Source: Sphingopyxis sp. JAI108 (lineage in GTDB: Bacteria > Pseudomonadota > Alphaproteobacteria > Sphingomonadales > Sphingomonadaceae). From it: DNA of 64,000 nt. Positions 37,343 through 50,700 of the stretch are shown here, piece by piece. Made by a program: the position numbers and the translations under genes. The number at the start of each line of letters is the position of its first letter. Position 1 is the first letter of the stretch. Under the pieces are notes generated by a model. The model was not told the DNA's origin. It was given only the letters and a program-made list of their open reading frames with translations, and did not search any database. Location: positions 310,001-374,000 of the forward strand of contig NZ_JACCCJ010000002.1 in NCBI RefSeq assembly GCF_013410105.1, written 5' to 3'.

Positions 37343-37822
37343 ATGGACTCCGAAATTGCGAACGCGACGTTGAAGGCCTTGCGGCGCGTGCTGCGCGCGA
37401 CCGACGGCGGCACCCGCCGGCTGGCCGCGGCGACGGGGCTGACGCCGTCGCAATTGCTGGTGCTGCGCGAGATCGATGTGGGTGAGGAGGTGACCCCGGG
37501 GCTGATCGCGCGGCGGCTGCAGTTCAGCCATGCGACGATCACCGCGATCGTCGACCGCCTTGTCGCGCTCGATCTCGCGGCACGGTCGCGGAGCGATCAG
37601 GACAAGCGCCGCGTGCTGTTGGAGGCAACGGCGAAAGGGCGGCGCTGCCTCGCCGAGGCGCCCGATATGCTGCAGGAAATATTCGCGGACCGCTTTTCGG
37701 CGCTTCCCGCATGGGAACAGGCGATGCTGCTGGCGGGCGCCGAACGGCTGGCCGACCTGCTCGGCGCGGGCGACATGGACGCCGCGCCGTTGCTCGACGC
37801 GGGGGCGATCGACCGGGCCTAG
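37343..37822 (+). CDS. ectR: MarR-family regulator, EctR-like
   Basis: 159 residues. A winged-helix MarR fold: LTPSQLLVLREI, EEVTPGLIARRLQFSHATITAIVDRL (recognition helix) and RSDQDKRRVLLEATAKG (wing). It is divergent from ectA, the position of EctR repressors of ectoine genes. The ATG at 37343 gives a normal MarR N-terminus; the upstream in-frame codons are mostly Arg and look like leader. Its stop shares the palindromic CTAG with the stop of the convergent PilZ gene. Confidence 0.85.
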   Translation: MDSEIANATLKALRRVLRATDGGTRRLAAATGLTPSQLLVLREIDVGEEVTPGLIARRLQFSHATITAIVDRLVALDLAARSRSDQDKRRVLLEATAKGRRCLAEAPDMLQEIFADRFSALPAWEQAMLLAGAERLADLLGAGDMDAAPLLDAGAIDRA

Positions 37823-38304
37823 GCGAAGGTCAGCGAGGCGAGTGCGACGATGAAGAGCAGGATCACGGCGGTGAACAGGGCCGTCAGCGCCGTGAACAGG
37901 ACCGCGCTGGGTGCGCGCCGCGTATAAAGCTCCCCGAAGCCGCGCACGGCCGCGGCGCCGGCATCCTCATCCTCGTCGTCGTGCGGCGCCTTGAGCAGCG
38001 CGGCGCTGATGGCGCTTGCCGGGACAGGCGTCAGAAACTCGCACCCGAAGCGCCGGCCGTCCTCGCGCACGACGCGTGCCGGGGCGGCGCCGAGTTCGGG
38101 GAGGACGAGCAGAAAGGTTTCGCCGAGCGAAAAGGCGGCGTCGGTCTCGATCAAAAGCCCCGTTCGCGACAGGTTGCGGATGACGACCGCGGCTTCGGCC
38201 GTCGCCGATCGCGCCGCAACGTCGAGCCGCAGCGTGCGCCGCTGCGTCCGCCTGCGGTCGGCCGTTTCGGACGGTCCGGCGATATGGGCCAGCAAGGATC
38301 TCAC
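37819..38304 (-). CDS. PilZ-domain protein with C-terminal membrane helix
   Basis: 161 residues from a GTG at 38304, preceded by AGGAG. The PilZ c-di-GMP signature is visible: a basic RRRTQRR run (about 21-27) and the NLSRTGLLIETD motif (about 50), though the classic D-S-G is altered to SRTG. An acidic DDEDED stretch and one membrane helix close the protein. It would sense cyclic di-GMP at the membrane. It is divergent from the giant adhesin gene, so a link with adhesion control is plausible, not shown. Confidence 0.78.
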   Translation of the reverse strand: MRSLLAHIAGPSETADRRRTQRRTLRLDVAARSATAEAAVVIRNLSRTGLLIETDAAFSLGETFLLVLPELGAAPARVVREDGRRFGCEFLTPVPASAISAALLKAPHDDEDEDAGAAAVRGFGELYTRRAPSAVLFTALTALFTAVILLFIVALASLTFA

Positions 38305-38561
38305 CGACGTCTCCTTTGGCGACCGGATATCGCACGACAAGCTTAAAATTGCCTTGTTGCCGACCCGATCGCCGGGGCTGGAGGCGCAAAATATCGGGCG
38401 GGGTGAAGAACCGCAGCGACGCTCGCCACTTAACAATTAAACGGATATGTTGCCGTGGGCCGGAAAAAACTGCGACGAGCCGAAGCTTCTTGTGGGTCGA
38501 ATTGGGACGCAATCGGCCGCCGGGCGAACAGGCTACGGCTTCATCAAGTTGTTTCATCTAA
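38305..38561. other. Upstream half of the PilZ-adhesin divergent gap
   Basis: The gap between the PilZ and adhesin starts is 489 bases. This half is AT-richer than its surroundings (for example TTAACAATTAAACG) and holds no credible gene. It probably carries control sites for both genes. Confidence 0.3.
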
Positions 38562-38591
38562 TTGAATAGTAAGATTCTTCCGGCTGATAAT
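38562..38591 (+). promoter_or_regulatory. Candidate promoter of the adhesin operon
   Basis: TTGAAT (38562-38567) and GATAAT (38586-38591) are 18 bases apart. The predicted leader would be about 195 bases long and includes a 7-base-arm hairpin at 38698-38714 (GTCCGAG/CTCGGAC). Confidence 0.4.
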
Positions 38592-38793
38592 GTTGCGTCC
38601 GATGGGCGACGGTTAAGCGCGAGGCCGCTTTTCCTAAAAAATTGTTAACACGCTTGCAGAGTCTCGAGAATCCATGCTCTCCTGATGGGTGGGGAAGGTC
38701 CGAGTCGCTCGGACAGTGGGTCGCACTGACATTGGTGGAAATTTTGCTGTGCCGTTTTTGCGGCAGGGCGAGGTGCGGGCGAGGGAAATAGAT

Positions 38794-41700
38794 ATGGATG
38801 CTTTCGACAATCCGGCACGGAACGGAAATGCGGGGCTTCAACGCGGAGGCGGATCGACGGGAGAGTCGAGCCAGGCCGTTTCGGATAGCGAATTTCTGGT
38901 CGCCGCCGCGCACGTGACCGCGGCCGCATCGGCGCTGCCGCTCGCCATCCAGGCGATCCTCGTTCCCGACGCGAGCGGACGCATTGTCCTGCCCGCCGGC
39001 GCATCGGTCGATGACATCAGCGTGTCGGGCGCCGACCTGATCGTCACGCTGCCGAACGGGCAGATACTGATCATTCCGAACGGCGCGGTCGATATTCCCT
39101 CGATCGTCATCGATGGCGACACGGTGCCCGCGAGCACGGTCGCGCAGCTGCTCGAAAATCTGGGCGAACTGAATCCGGAAGCCGGAACCCGCAGCTCGGG
39201 CGGCAATTTCGCCGACCCCGAAGGGCCGATCCAGGACGCCTATGCGCTCGGCGACCTCCTGCCGTACACCGAACTCGCCTTTTCGCAGCCCGAGGACCGC
39301 GAACTGCTGCCCGCCGTGCCCGACGACGAACCCGAGATCGTCATCGTCACTCCCGACCAGCCCGCCGGCGCTGCGGCCGCCACCGCGAGCGTCGACGAGG
39401 CGGGGCTTCCGGTGCGTGAGGGCGAACCCGCAGGCAGCGCGAGCGAAGCGAACAGCGAAACCACCACCGGATCGATCGTCTATGACGCGGCCGACGGCCT
39501 CGACGCGATCACGATCAACGGCACCGCGGTCACCGCCGTCGGCCAGGTCATCACGACCCCGCTCGGCCAGCTGACGATCACCAGCCTGACGCCAGGCAAT
39601 GTCGGATACAGCTACACGCTGGCCGACAACAGCGATGCGAACGGCGATCCGACCGACATCTTCACCGTCGTCGTCACCGATCGCGACGGCGACACCGCGA
39701 CCGCGACGCTCACCATCGATGTCGTCGACGACGTCCCGACCGCGCGCGCCGATACCGACGCGGTCGCGGCGGGCAGCTTCGCGCCCGAGGCGGGCAATGT
39801 GCTCACCGGCGCGGGGACGACGAGTGACGCGGCGGGCGCCGACACGCCGGGCGCCGACGACGCCGTGCTGACGGGCATCCGCGGCGCGGATGGCGAAGGC
39901 GGTTTCTCCGAGCCGGGGACGGTGCAGGGCCAATATGGCACGCTGACCATCGGTGCCGACGGTGGCTATAGCTATGTCCGCGATCCGGGAACGCCGGGCG
40001 GCGTCGACGATATTTTCACATACCAGATCACCGATGGCGACGGCGATACATCGACGGCGACCCTGACGATCCGTATCGCCGATGCGCCGACCGTCATCAC
40101 TTTCGTCCCGGGCGAAGGTGATGACGGGACTATCGTATACGAAGCCGACCTGGCGGGCCGCGATGGCGAGACCCCGGGTTCGGCCTTCGGGGGCGGTGAA
40201 GGTGGTGGCGCTTCGACCAGCGGCACCATCACCTTCACTTCGCTCGACGGCGTCGGCAGCGTGTCGATCGGCGGCGTAACGCTGACGCCCGGCGCACTGC
40301 CGCAGACGATCGCGAGCGACGCAACAGGAACGCTCGTCGTCACCGGCTATAGTTACGATCCGGCGACCGGCGAGGGATCGGTCACCTATGTCTATACCCT
40401 GATCGACAACACGCTCGACGGCGACGGCACAAGGGTCAGCTTCGACCTTACCATCACCGACGTCGATGGCGACGCGGCGACAGACACGCTCGATATCGCC
40501 ATCGTCGATGACGCGCCGACCGCGCGCGCCGATAGCGACAGCGTAACCGAAGACGGTCCGGCGACCGCCGACGGCAATGTATTGACGGGCTTGGGCGGCG
40601 GCGACGCCAATGCGACCGACGGCGTCGCCGACACTCAAGGCGCCGACGGCGCGACGGTGACCGGAGTGGCGGGCGGCAGCGTCGGCGAACCGCTTGCGGG
40701 CGCCTATGGCTCGCTGACGCTGAACGGCGACGGCAGCTACAGCTATGTCCTCGACAATGCGTCGCAGCCTGTTCAGGGCCTGTCGGCTGGCGAGGTGCTG
40801 ACCGATAGCTTCACCTACACGATCACCGATGGCGACGGCGACATCTCGACGACCACGCTGACGATCACCATCAACGGTGCCGACGACGGCGTGACGGTCG
40901 ATGGCCTCGATGGAGAGGGCGCCGAACTGACCGTCGACGAAGACGATCTTGCCGATGGCTCCTCGCCCGATGCCGCCGCGCTGACACAGGACGGCAGTTT
41001 CACCGTTTCGACCCCCGATGGGCTCGGCAATGTGACCATCGGCGGCGTCCAGGTCGTGACGAACGGCGTGTTCGCGCCCGCGACGGTGCCCAGTCCGCTC
41101 GGGACGGTCAACATCACCGGCTTCACCCCCGTCACCGGCGCCGACGGTTCGGTGATCGGCGGCACCTTCACTTATGAATATGTGCTGGCCGACAATACGC
41201 TGACGCATGGTCCCGACGGCGAGGACAGCGTCATCGACAGCTTCGATGTCGTGGTTACCGACAGCGACGGATCGACCGCGAACGCCAGCCTCGATGTCCG
41301 CATCGTCGACGACGTCCCGACCGCGCGCGACGATAGCGACAACGTGACCGAAGACGGCCCGGCGGTCGCCGACGGCAATGTGCTCACGGGCTTGGGTGGC
41401 GGCGACGCCAATGCGACCGACGGCGTCGCCGACACTCAAGGCGCCGACGGCGCGGCGGTCACGGCGGTGACCGGCGGCACGATCGGCGCCGCCTTCGCAA
41501 CCAGCTATGGCGTGCTGACCCTGAACGGCGACGGCAGCTATAGCTACGCTCTCGACAATGCGTCGCAGGCGGTGCAGGGCCTTTCGGTCGGCGAGGTGCT
41601 GACCGACAGCGTTACCTACACGATCACCGACGGCGACGGCGACACGGCCACCGCGACCCTGACAATCGCCATAACCGGCGCCGACGACGGCGTGACGATC

Positions 41701-44700
41701 ACCGGCCTCGACGCGGAAGGCGCCGAATTGTTCGTCGACGAGGATGATTTGCCGGCGCGCGCGGGCGAAGCGCCGGGGTCGGACACGACCCCCGACGGCG
41801 TGACCGACGGCGACAGCTTCGCCGTATCGACCCCCGACGGCATGGGCATGGTCGTGCTCGACAGCTTCAACGGCGTGCCGCTCGGGGCACCGCTGACGCT
41901 GGTTACCGCCGACGGCAGCTTCACGCCGCAATCGGTCACGACCGCTTATGGCACGCTCTCGGTCATCGGCTTCACGCCGGTTATCGGTTCAGACGGATCG
42001 GTGATCGGCGGCAGCTTCACCTATAGCTATACGCTGACCGACAATCGCACCGACCATCCCGCCGCGGGTCAGGACGACCGCACCGACAGCGTCGGCGTCA
42101 CCGTCACCGACGCGGACGGATCGAGTGCCAGCGCGGCGATCGACATCCGCATCACCGACGATGTGCCCGACGCGATCGACGATAGCACGGCGCAGACGGT
42201 CGAGAATGCGCCCGTCACGATCGACGTGCTCGCCAACGACGGGCAGGGCGCCGACAGTGTCCAGCCGTCTGCGGTCGCGCTTGTCGCCGGTTCGCTGACC
42301 GGCGCCGGCACGCTCGTGAACAATGGCGACGGCAGCTTCACCTACACCCCCGCGGCGCAGGAAAGCGGCACCGTCAGCTTCCAGTATCGCATCACCGACG
42401 GCGACGGCGACACCGACGTCGCCACCGCGACGATCACCCTCGTCGCCGATTCGGCGCCGCAGATCGGCAAGGTGGCCGATTTGACGGTCGACGAGGACGG
42501 GCTTGCGGGCGCGAACATCGACAACGGCCTCGCGGGCGAGGTGACCTCGACGGGCAGCGCGAGCGCGAGCGGCACGATCATTGTCGATTTCGGCAGCGAT
42601 GTTCCCGCGACGCTGGCGGGTTCGCTCGTCCTGAACGATGCCGCCGCGCTCGATACGCAGCTGACCGTTGGCGGCGTGCCGGTAACCTTTGCCAAGGTTG
42701 GCGACGATCTTGTCGGCTCGGTCGGCGGCAATGAGGTGATCCGTATTGGCCTGACGAGCGCGACCGCCGGTCCCGGCGCGACCGAAGTCACCTATGGCTA
42801 TACGGTCACGCTGTCGCAGGCGGTCGATCAGGCGCTGCCCGGCGTCGAGGACAGCGATCTTCTGACGGGCATCGGCTTCACCGTCACCGACAGCGACGGC
42901 ACCCAGTCGTCAGGCGCGTTCGGCGTCACCATCGTCGATGACCTTCCGACGCTCAGCGTGTCCGATGCGCCGACGAGCGTCGTCGAAGGCGCGACCGCGA
43001 ACGGCACATGGACGCTCGATGCGGGCGCCGACGGCGTCGCGTCGGTGCTCGTCAGTTTCGGCAGCGGCAGCGCCACGCTTGCGCTGACGCCGGGGAGCAG
43101 CGTGTCGATCGCGCAGCCGACCGGCACGCTGACGGTGGGCGCCGATGGCAGCTTCAGCTTCGCGGCGGCGGCCGATCAGGATGACGCCACGAATCCGTCC
43201 GCGACCTTCATCCTGTCGGCGGTCGATCGCGACGGCGATCCGACGTCGGACAGCCTGACGATCGCGATCACAGACGGCGCGAACCCGAGCAACGCGAAGC
43301 CGATCACGCTGACCGTGAACGAGGCGGCGCTCGATGCCATCGGCAGCGATCCGGCCAGCAATGCCGAAACCGCTGGCGGCAACCTCAGCTTCACCGCGGG
43401 TTCGGACACGCTCTCGGGCTTCGTCTTTACCGGGGTCGCGGGCCTCGTCGCCAATCTCGACGGCGCCGGTACCGACATCTTCTGGTCGATGGCGCCCGAC
43501 GGGCAGACGATCACCGGCTCGCTGACGCTGGGCGGTCCCGCCGCGATCACGATCGGTCTGACCGCACCCGCGAGCATCGCGCCCGGCGCGACCGCGACCG
43601 CAAGCGTCACCGTAACCCTCGCCGACAACCTGCCGCACGCGCTCGCCAATGCGGCGCAGACGCAGGCGCTGGGAACGGTCACCGTGCAGGCGACCGATAC
43701 CGACGGCGACCCCGCAACCGGCGTCGTCACCGTGCAAGTCATCGACGATATTCCGGCGGCGAACCCCGATGCGGACAGCGTCGCCGAAGACGGCGCGCTG
43801 ATCGCGGACGGAAACGTCCTGACCGGCAGTGGCGGCAGTGACGCGAACGCCACCGATGGCGCCGCGGATACGCAGGGCGCCGACGGTGCGGCCGTCACCG
43901 CGCTCGTTGGCGGCACGGTCGGCGCGCCGCTCGTCAGCACCTATGGCACGCTGACGCTCAACGCCGACGGCAGCTATTCCTATTTGCTCGATAACAGCAA
44001 CACGGCCGTGCAGGGCCTCTCGGCCGGCCAGACGCTGACCGAGACCTTCACTTACACGATCACCGACGGCGATGGCGATCCCGCCACCACGACGCTGACC
44101 ATCACGATCGACGGTGCCAACGACGGGGTCACGATCAATGGCCTGGCGGTTCCCGGCGGCGAGGAGATCGTCGACGAGGACGACCTGGCCGACGGCTCGT
44201 CGCCCGATGCCGCGGCGCTGACCCAGACGGGTTCCTTCACCGTCGCCGCGCCCGACGGCCTCGACGACGTCACCATCGGCACCGCGCCGGTGATGGTGAA
44301 CGGCGTTTTCACCCCCGGCCTGACGACCACGAGCCCCCTCGGCACGGTGACGATCACCGGTTTCACTCCCGTCACCGCGAGCGACGGCTCGGTGATCGGC
44401 GGCACCTTCACCTATGAATATGTTCTGGGTGACAACACGCTGACCCATCCGGCAGCGGGCGAAGACAATGTGACCGACAGTTTCCCGGTCACCGTCACCG
44501 ACAGCGACGGGTCGGGTGCCAACGCCAGCCTCGACATCGTCGTCATCGACGACGTGCCGGCCGCGGCGGCCGAGCCGAACCAGAATGTCGCCGAGGGCGC
44601 GACCGTCACCGGCACGCTCGACTTCGTCGAAGGCGCCGACGGGGCGAGCGTCACCCAAATCAACGGCACGGCGCTGGTCTTCGGCATGGACGGCTATTCG

Positions 44701-47700
44701 CAGGGCATCGACATCGGCGATGGCACGATCAAGGTGAAGGCCGACGGCAGCTACAGCTTCACCGCCGATGCCGCCGTCGCCGGCACCGGCAGCGCGTCGG
44801 CGACCTATACGGTCACCGACGGCGACGGCGACACATCGACCGCGCCGATTACCTTCACGATCGTCGATGCCAATGTCCCCACCGCGGGCACGACGCAGGC
44901 GTCGGTCGACGACGATGCGCTGCTCGGCGGCAATCCCGCGAGCATGACGGGCGATCTTCCCGACGCAAACGGCGACGGCGACAATGACCAGGCGACGTTC
45001 AGCGGCGCGCTCAACCTCGATTTCGGCGGTGACGGCGCGGGGTCGGTGAGCTTTGCCGCGATGGACGGCCAGACGGCAATGGTCGGCACCGAAATGGTGA
45101 CCTATGACTGGAACGCGGGCACGCTGACGGCCACCGGGCCGCGTGGCGCACTGTTCACGGTCGAAGTCACCGACCCTGCGACCGGGGCCTATACGGTCAC
45201 TCTGCTCGACAATGTGCTGCACACCGCACAGGGCGATGAAAATGACGCGTCGGCGACGCTCGGCTTCGTCGTCAGCGACAGCGACGGATCGACCGCGCCC
45301 GGCACGCTCGAAATCACCTTTGATGATGACGCGCCGACAGTCACCGCAGGCGGCACGCAGCCGGTGCTGACGGTCGATGAAACGGCGCTGGGCACCGATG
45401 CGCAGGCCAGCTTTACATCGGTGTTCACGCCGGTGTTCGGCGCCGACGGAGCGGCCCTCGCCAACCCGACGACCTATGCGCTCGGCATCAACGCGGGAGC
45501 GACGGGTCTTGTCGACACCGCGACCAACGAAGCTGTCGTGCTCAGCGTCGTCGGCGGGGTGGTCCAGGGCCGGACCGCGACCTCGGACGCGCTCGTCTTC
45601 ACGATCGGCGTCGCGGCGGACGGGACGGTCACGCTCGACCAGATCCGCGCCGTGGTCCACGCGCCCGACAGCGGGCCCGACCAGCCGGCGGGTCTTGTCG
45701 CCGACAATCTGGTCACCCTGACCGCGACGGTCACCGACGGGGACGGCGATACCGCGAGCGCCACCGCGAACATCGGCCAGAATCTCGTTTTCCGGGACGA
45801 TGCGCCGGTGGCGAACGATGATAGCGCGGGACTGACTGAGGGCGGGCCGAGCTTTGTCACCTTCGACGTCGATACCAACGACAATAATGGCGCCGACGGG
45901 TTGGGCAGCCGGACCTTCACCAGCCTGACGGGCAGCTATGGGACGATCACCCTGAATGGCGACGGCACCCAGACCTATACGCTGACCCCTGACGGGCAGG
46001 CGGCGATCGACGGCTTGGCGCCGGGGGCGACGCTGACGGACATATTCACCTACACGCTCACCGACAAGGACGGCGACAGCGATCCCGCGACGCTGACGGT
46101 CACGCTGACCGGCACCGACGACGGCGTGACGATCACCAACCTGACGCCCAAGCTCGACGGCGGCGACGCGGTGGTCGACGAGGACGACCTGCCCGCCGGG
46201 TCCGACACGATGAAGGAGTCGCTCACGCAGACGGGCAGCTTCACCATCTCGGCGCCCGACGGCGTTGCCGACCTGTCGGTCCACGGGGTGCAGGTCATCG
46301 CAAATGGCGTTTTCACGCCGGCGACGATCGTCACGCCGCTCGGCAACACGCTCGACATCACCGCCTATGATCCGGCGAACGGCGAGGTCAGCTACAGCTA
46401 TACGCTAGGCGCCGCCGAAACCCATGGCGCTGTGCAGGGCGAAAACAGCCTGTTCGAGGATTTCGTCGTCGAGCTGACCGACGCCGACGGCGACAACACC
46501 GACAGCCTGCTGTCGATCAACATCGTCGACGATATCCCGACGGCGGCGGCCGATGCGGACATTGTAGTGGCCGAAGACGCGGCTCCGGTCGGCGGCAATC
46601 TGCTCGCCAACGACACGCAGGGCGCCGACGGCGCGACGCTGACCTCGGTGACGATCGGCGGCAATGTGACCCTGATCGCCGCGGCCGGAACGACCGTGAT
46701 CCCGACCGCGAACGGCATCTACAGTTTCACCGCGACCGGCGTCTGGACATTCGATCCCAATCCGGTGAACAACGCGGCGGCGGTCGATGCCGGCTTCAGC
46801 TACACGATCACCGACGGCGACGGCGATATCGCGACCGCGACGCAGGCGATCAGCCTGACCGACGGCGCCGGTCCGCTCGGCGGCGGTTCGATCACGCTCG
46901 CGCTCGACGACCAGAATCTGTCCGACGGATCGACCCCGGCGGGTCCGGATTCGGCGAACGACACGCTCGTCTTCACGCCGGGCTCGGACGCGATCGCCTC
47001 GATCGTCTTCGCGAACAGCCTTGCGGGCCTTGGCGGCGGGCTGACCTGGGTGCGCGTGTCGGATACGCAGGTCACGGGTTCGGACGGCGCGCGGCTCGTC
47101 GTTACGCTCGACCTGGTGCGCGTCGGCAACAGCGCGTCGGTCACCGCGACGCTCAATGACAATTATGACAGCCATCCGGGACTGAACCTCGACGATCTGG
47201 CGAACCTCGGTTCGGTAGGCGTCGTCGCGACCGACGCCGATGGCGACACCGCGACGGGCAGCGTGGCGGTCACCGTCTCCGACGACCTGCCGACGGCGCG
47301 CGCCGACAGTGATGCGGTGACCGAGGACGCGCCGGGCGGGGCGACGGGCAATGTCATGACCGGCATCGGCACGACCAACGCGCCGGGCAGCGCCGACACA
47401 CAGGGCGCCGATGGCGCCAGCGTGACCGGCGTTGCCGTGGGGACGTCGGCGACGGCGGTGGCGGGCAATGTCGGCGCGGCGCTGGGGGGCAGCTATGGTT
47501 CGCTGACGCTGGGCGCGGGCGGCGGCTACACCTATGCGCTGAACAACGGCAATGCGGCGGTGCAGGCGCTCGGCGTGGGCGAGACGCTGACCGAAACCTT
47601 CACCTATACGATCACCGACGGCGACGGCGACCAGTCGACGACCACGCTGACGATCACGATCAACGGCGCGAACGACCTGCCGACGATCGGATCGGCGACG

Positions 47701-50700
47701 ACCGCCGTGTCGGACGAGGGCCTCGCGGGCGGATTGCCCGACAGCGCCGGGACTGTCGACACCACCAACCTCACGCTCCGCACCGGAACCATCGCGGTCG
47801 GCGACCCCGATGGCGATCCGCTGACGCTGTCGCTCGGTGCGCCCGCGACCGCCCTGTTCTCGGGCGGCCAGCCGATCGTGTGGGACACGACCAACCCGCA
47901 GCTCTTGCTCGGCAAGGTCGGGACCGAAACGATCATCAGCGTCGCGATCGACAATGGCGGCAATTTCACCGTATCGCTGCAGGGACCGATCGATCACCCC
48001 GACACGACGCTCGAGGATGCGCTGTCGCTTGTGGTGCCGGTAAGCGCGAACGACGGCACGACGACCGTGACCAATGCGGCCGCGCTGACCATCGGGCTGG
48101 AGGATGACGCGCCGGCTGCGATCGCGCCGCTCGCCGCCGCGCTGATCAACGCGCCGGGCGCGTCGGTGTATCAGTCGCTCGATAGCGACGGCGACGTTGA
48201 CAATAATTATGGCGGCGACGGGCCCGGAAGCGTGATTTTCACCGCCGCGACGATCGCGGCGCTGCAAGCGCAGGAACTGACCTCAGGCGGCCAGATGCTG
48301 ACCTATGTCATTTCGGCGAACGGCACCGTCCTGACCGCTGAAAAGCCGAATGGCGACGATGTCTTCATCATCCGCCTGCAACCCGCGGGCCATGCGGATC
48401 AATATCAGGTCGAGATGGTCCAGAAGCTCGATTCGACGGCGACGATCGATTTCAACAGCGGCGGCTATGACATCGTCGGCGGCAACACCGCGTGGATCGG
48501 CTTTACCCTGGCCGGCGACAATAACAGCCCCGACATTCTCATCACGCCGATGACGAACGGCGTCGACGGCGGCAAGATGAACGCGAACGCGACCAACACC
48601 GGCGTATCGGACGGTAACAGCGTCGGTCCGACCGAGGCGGTCCGCATCGATTTCGTCGTCGATCTCACCGGAACGCCCGGCAACAACGACTACGCGCCGA
48701 TCGCCAATCAGACTCACGCGTTCGATTCGCATTATTCGGCCAACGGCGCGTCGGCCTTCTTCTCCAACATCAACAGCAGCAGCAGCGTCCGCATCGTCGC
48801 GCGCGACGACATCGACACCGACAATGACGTCGGCGACGGGGTCCAGGACATAATCACCGGGGTCGCGATCAGCTACAACGGTTCGACGCTGATCGTGACC
48901 ACCGCGGGCATCTATAATGTCGGCGGGCAGAATTATACGGTCAGCTTCAGCGGCGGCGAAGCGACGATCGACGGGGTCGTCGCGGACACCCGTCTCGCGG
49001 GCTTCACCGCCGACGGTTACAACAGCATCGAATTCCACCACGCGGGCGGCGACACGTTCAAGATCGGCGACTTCGGCGCGGTGGTCCAGACCGAAAATCC
49101 GGTGAATTTCGAAGTCCCCGTGACGATCGTGGATGGCGACGGCGACACCGCGCCGGGGTCGCTGGCGATCACGACCGCATCGCCGCTGCTCGTCATCGGG
49201 TCGGCGACCGGCGACGTTGGCGGCGAGGCGACCGACCATGTCGTCGCCAATCCGCAGGGTCTGCCCGACGGAGCGATCGCGGGCGGCGCGTTTGACGACA
49301 CGCTCGTCGGCGACCCCGGATCGGTGACGATCACCGAGGGGCAGCAGGCGAATGTCGTGCTCGTGCTCGACAGCTCGGGCAGCATGACGACCCAGATCGC
49401 GTTCGGCGGCGGCACGATTTCGCGGATGCAGGCGCTCAAGAACGGCGTGAACGCGCTGATCGACAGCCTGTCGCAATCGGGCGCGCTCGATGTGCGCATC
49501 ACCGTGATCGATTTCGACAGCGACGGCGACAATCTCGGAACCTTCAACCTCATCGTGAACGGCGTGGTCCAGGCGGCGCAGGTCACGGCGGCGAAGGCTG
49601 CGGTCAACGGGATGACGGCATCGGGCAGCACCAATTACGAGGACGGCCTGCAGGATGCGCTGAGCTGGATCAACGGCGGTAACGGGATCACCGGCGCCGA
49701 CGTGAACAAGGTCGTATTCGTGTCCGACGGCAACCCGACCGTCTGGAACAATGGCGGCAACGGCGACGACGGTGACGCCACCAACGTCCAGAATTCGATG
49801 AACCAGGTGCTGGGCTCGGATGGGACGAACGAACCGCAGCAGATCCTCGCGACCGGCTATTCGATCGATTCGGTGGGGGTCAACGTCAATGCGAGCCTGT
49901 TGGCGCGGCTCAGCGATGTCGAGGATGGCAATGCTTCGGGTGGAACCGGCAGCGCGACCAACGCGACGTCCGCCGAACAGCTCGCGGCGGTGCTTCAGGT
50001 GCTTGGCGGCTCGACCGACCTTGCCGCGGCGGGGAACGACACGATCAACGGCGGCGACGGCGCCGACATCATTTTCGGCGACGTGCTTTACACCGACGCC
50101 CTCGCGGCGCAGCTCGGCGTGAACCTGTCGCCGGGGTCGGGCTGGGCGGTGTTCCAGACGCTGGAAGGCCGCGTGAACGCCGAAGCGATCGATCCCGCCG
50201 GCAATGGCGCCGACTGGAATCGTCAGGACACGATCGCCTATGTCCGCGCCAATTATACGGCGCTGGCGCAGGAAAGCGGCCGGACGGGCGGCAACGACAC
50301 GATCAATGCCGGCGCCGGCAACGACATCATCCTTGGTCAGGAAGGCAATGACACGATCAACGCCGGGGGTGGTGACGACCTGATCCAGGGCGGCACGGGC
50401 CGCGATGTCATGACCGGCGGGACCGGGGGCGACACCTACGTCTTCAACGCGGGCGACAGCCACCCGACGTTGGGTGGCAGCGGGAATGGCGGGACGATCA
50501 CAGGGCACGACGTGATCACTGATTTCAATCTCGCTGCCGATATTTTGAACCTCCCCGGAACGCCGGTCCCCGACGGGAATGGCGCGGTGGACGGAACAAA
50601 CTCGGTTCTGACGATCAGCGGACAAGCGATCCGCTCGCATTCGGTCACCAACGGCGTGATTACGTTCGACGACAATAACAGCTTCGCGAACGCGCTCACC

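Noticed and set aside
42910..46284. Very long open frames on the minus strand opposite the adhesin (also near 38554-41931, 46405-48267 and 48283-50985)
   Set aside because: They are mirror frames caused by high GC and the repetitive Asp/Gly/Thr codons of the adhesin. Their products are Arg/Asp/Val-rich without motifs or ribosome sites.
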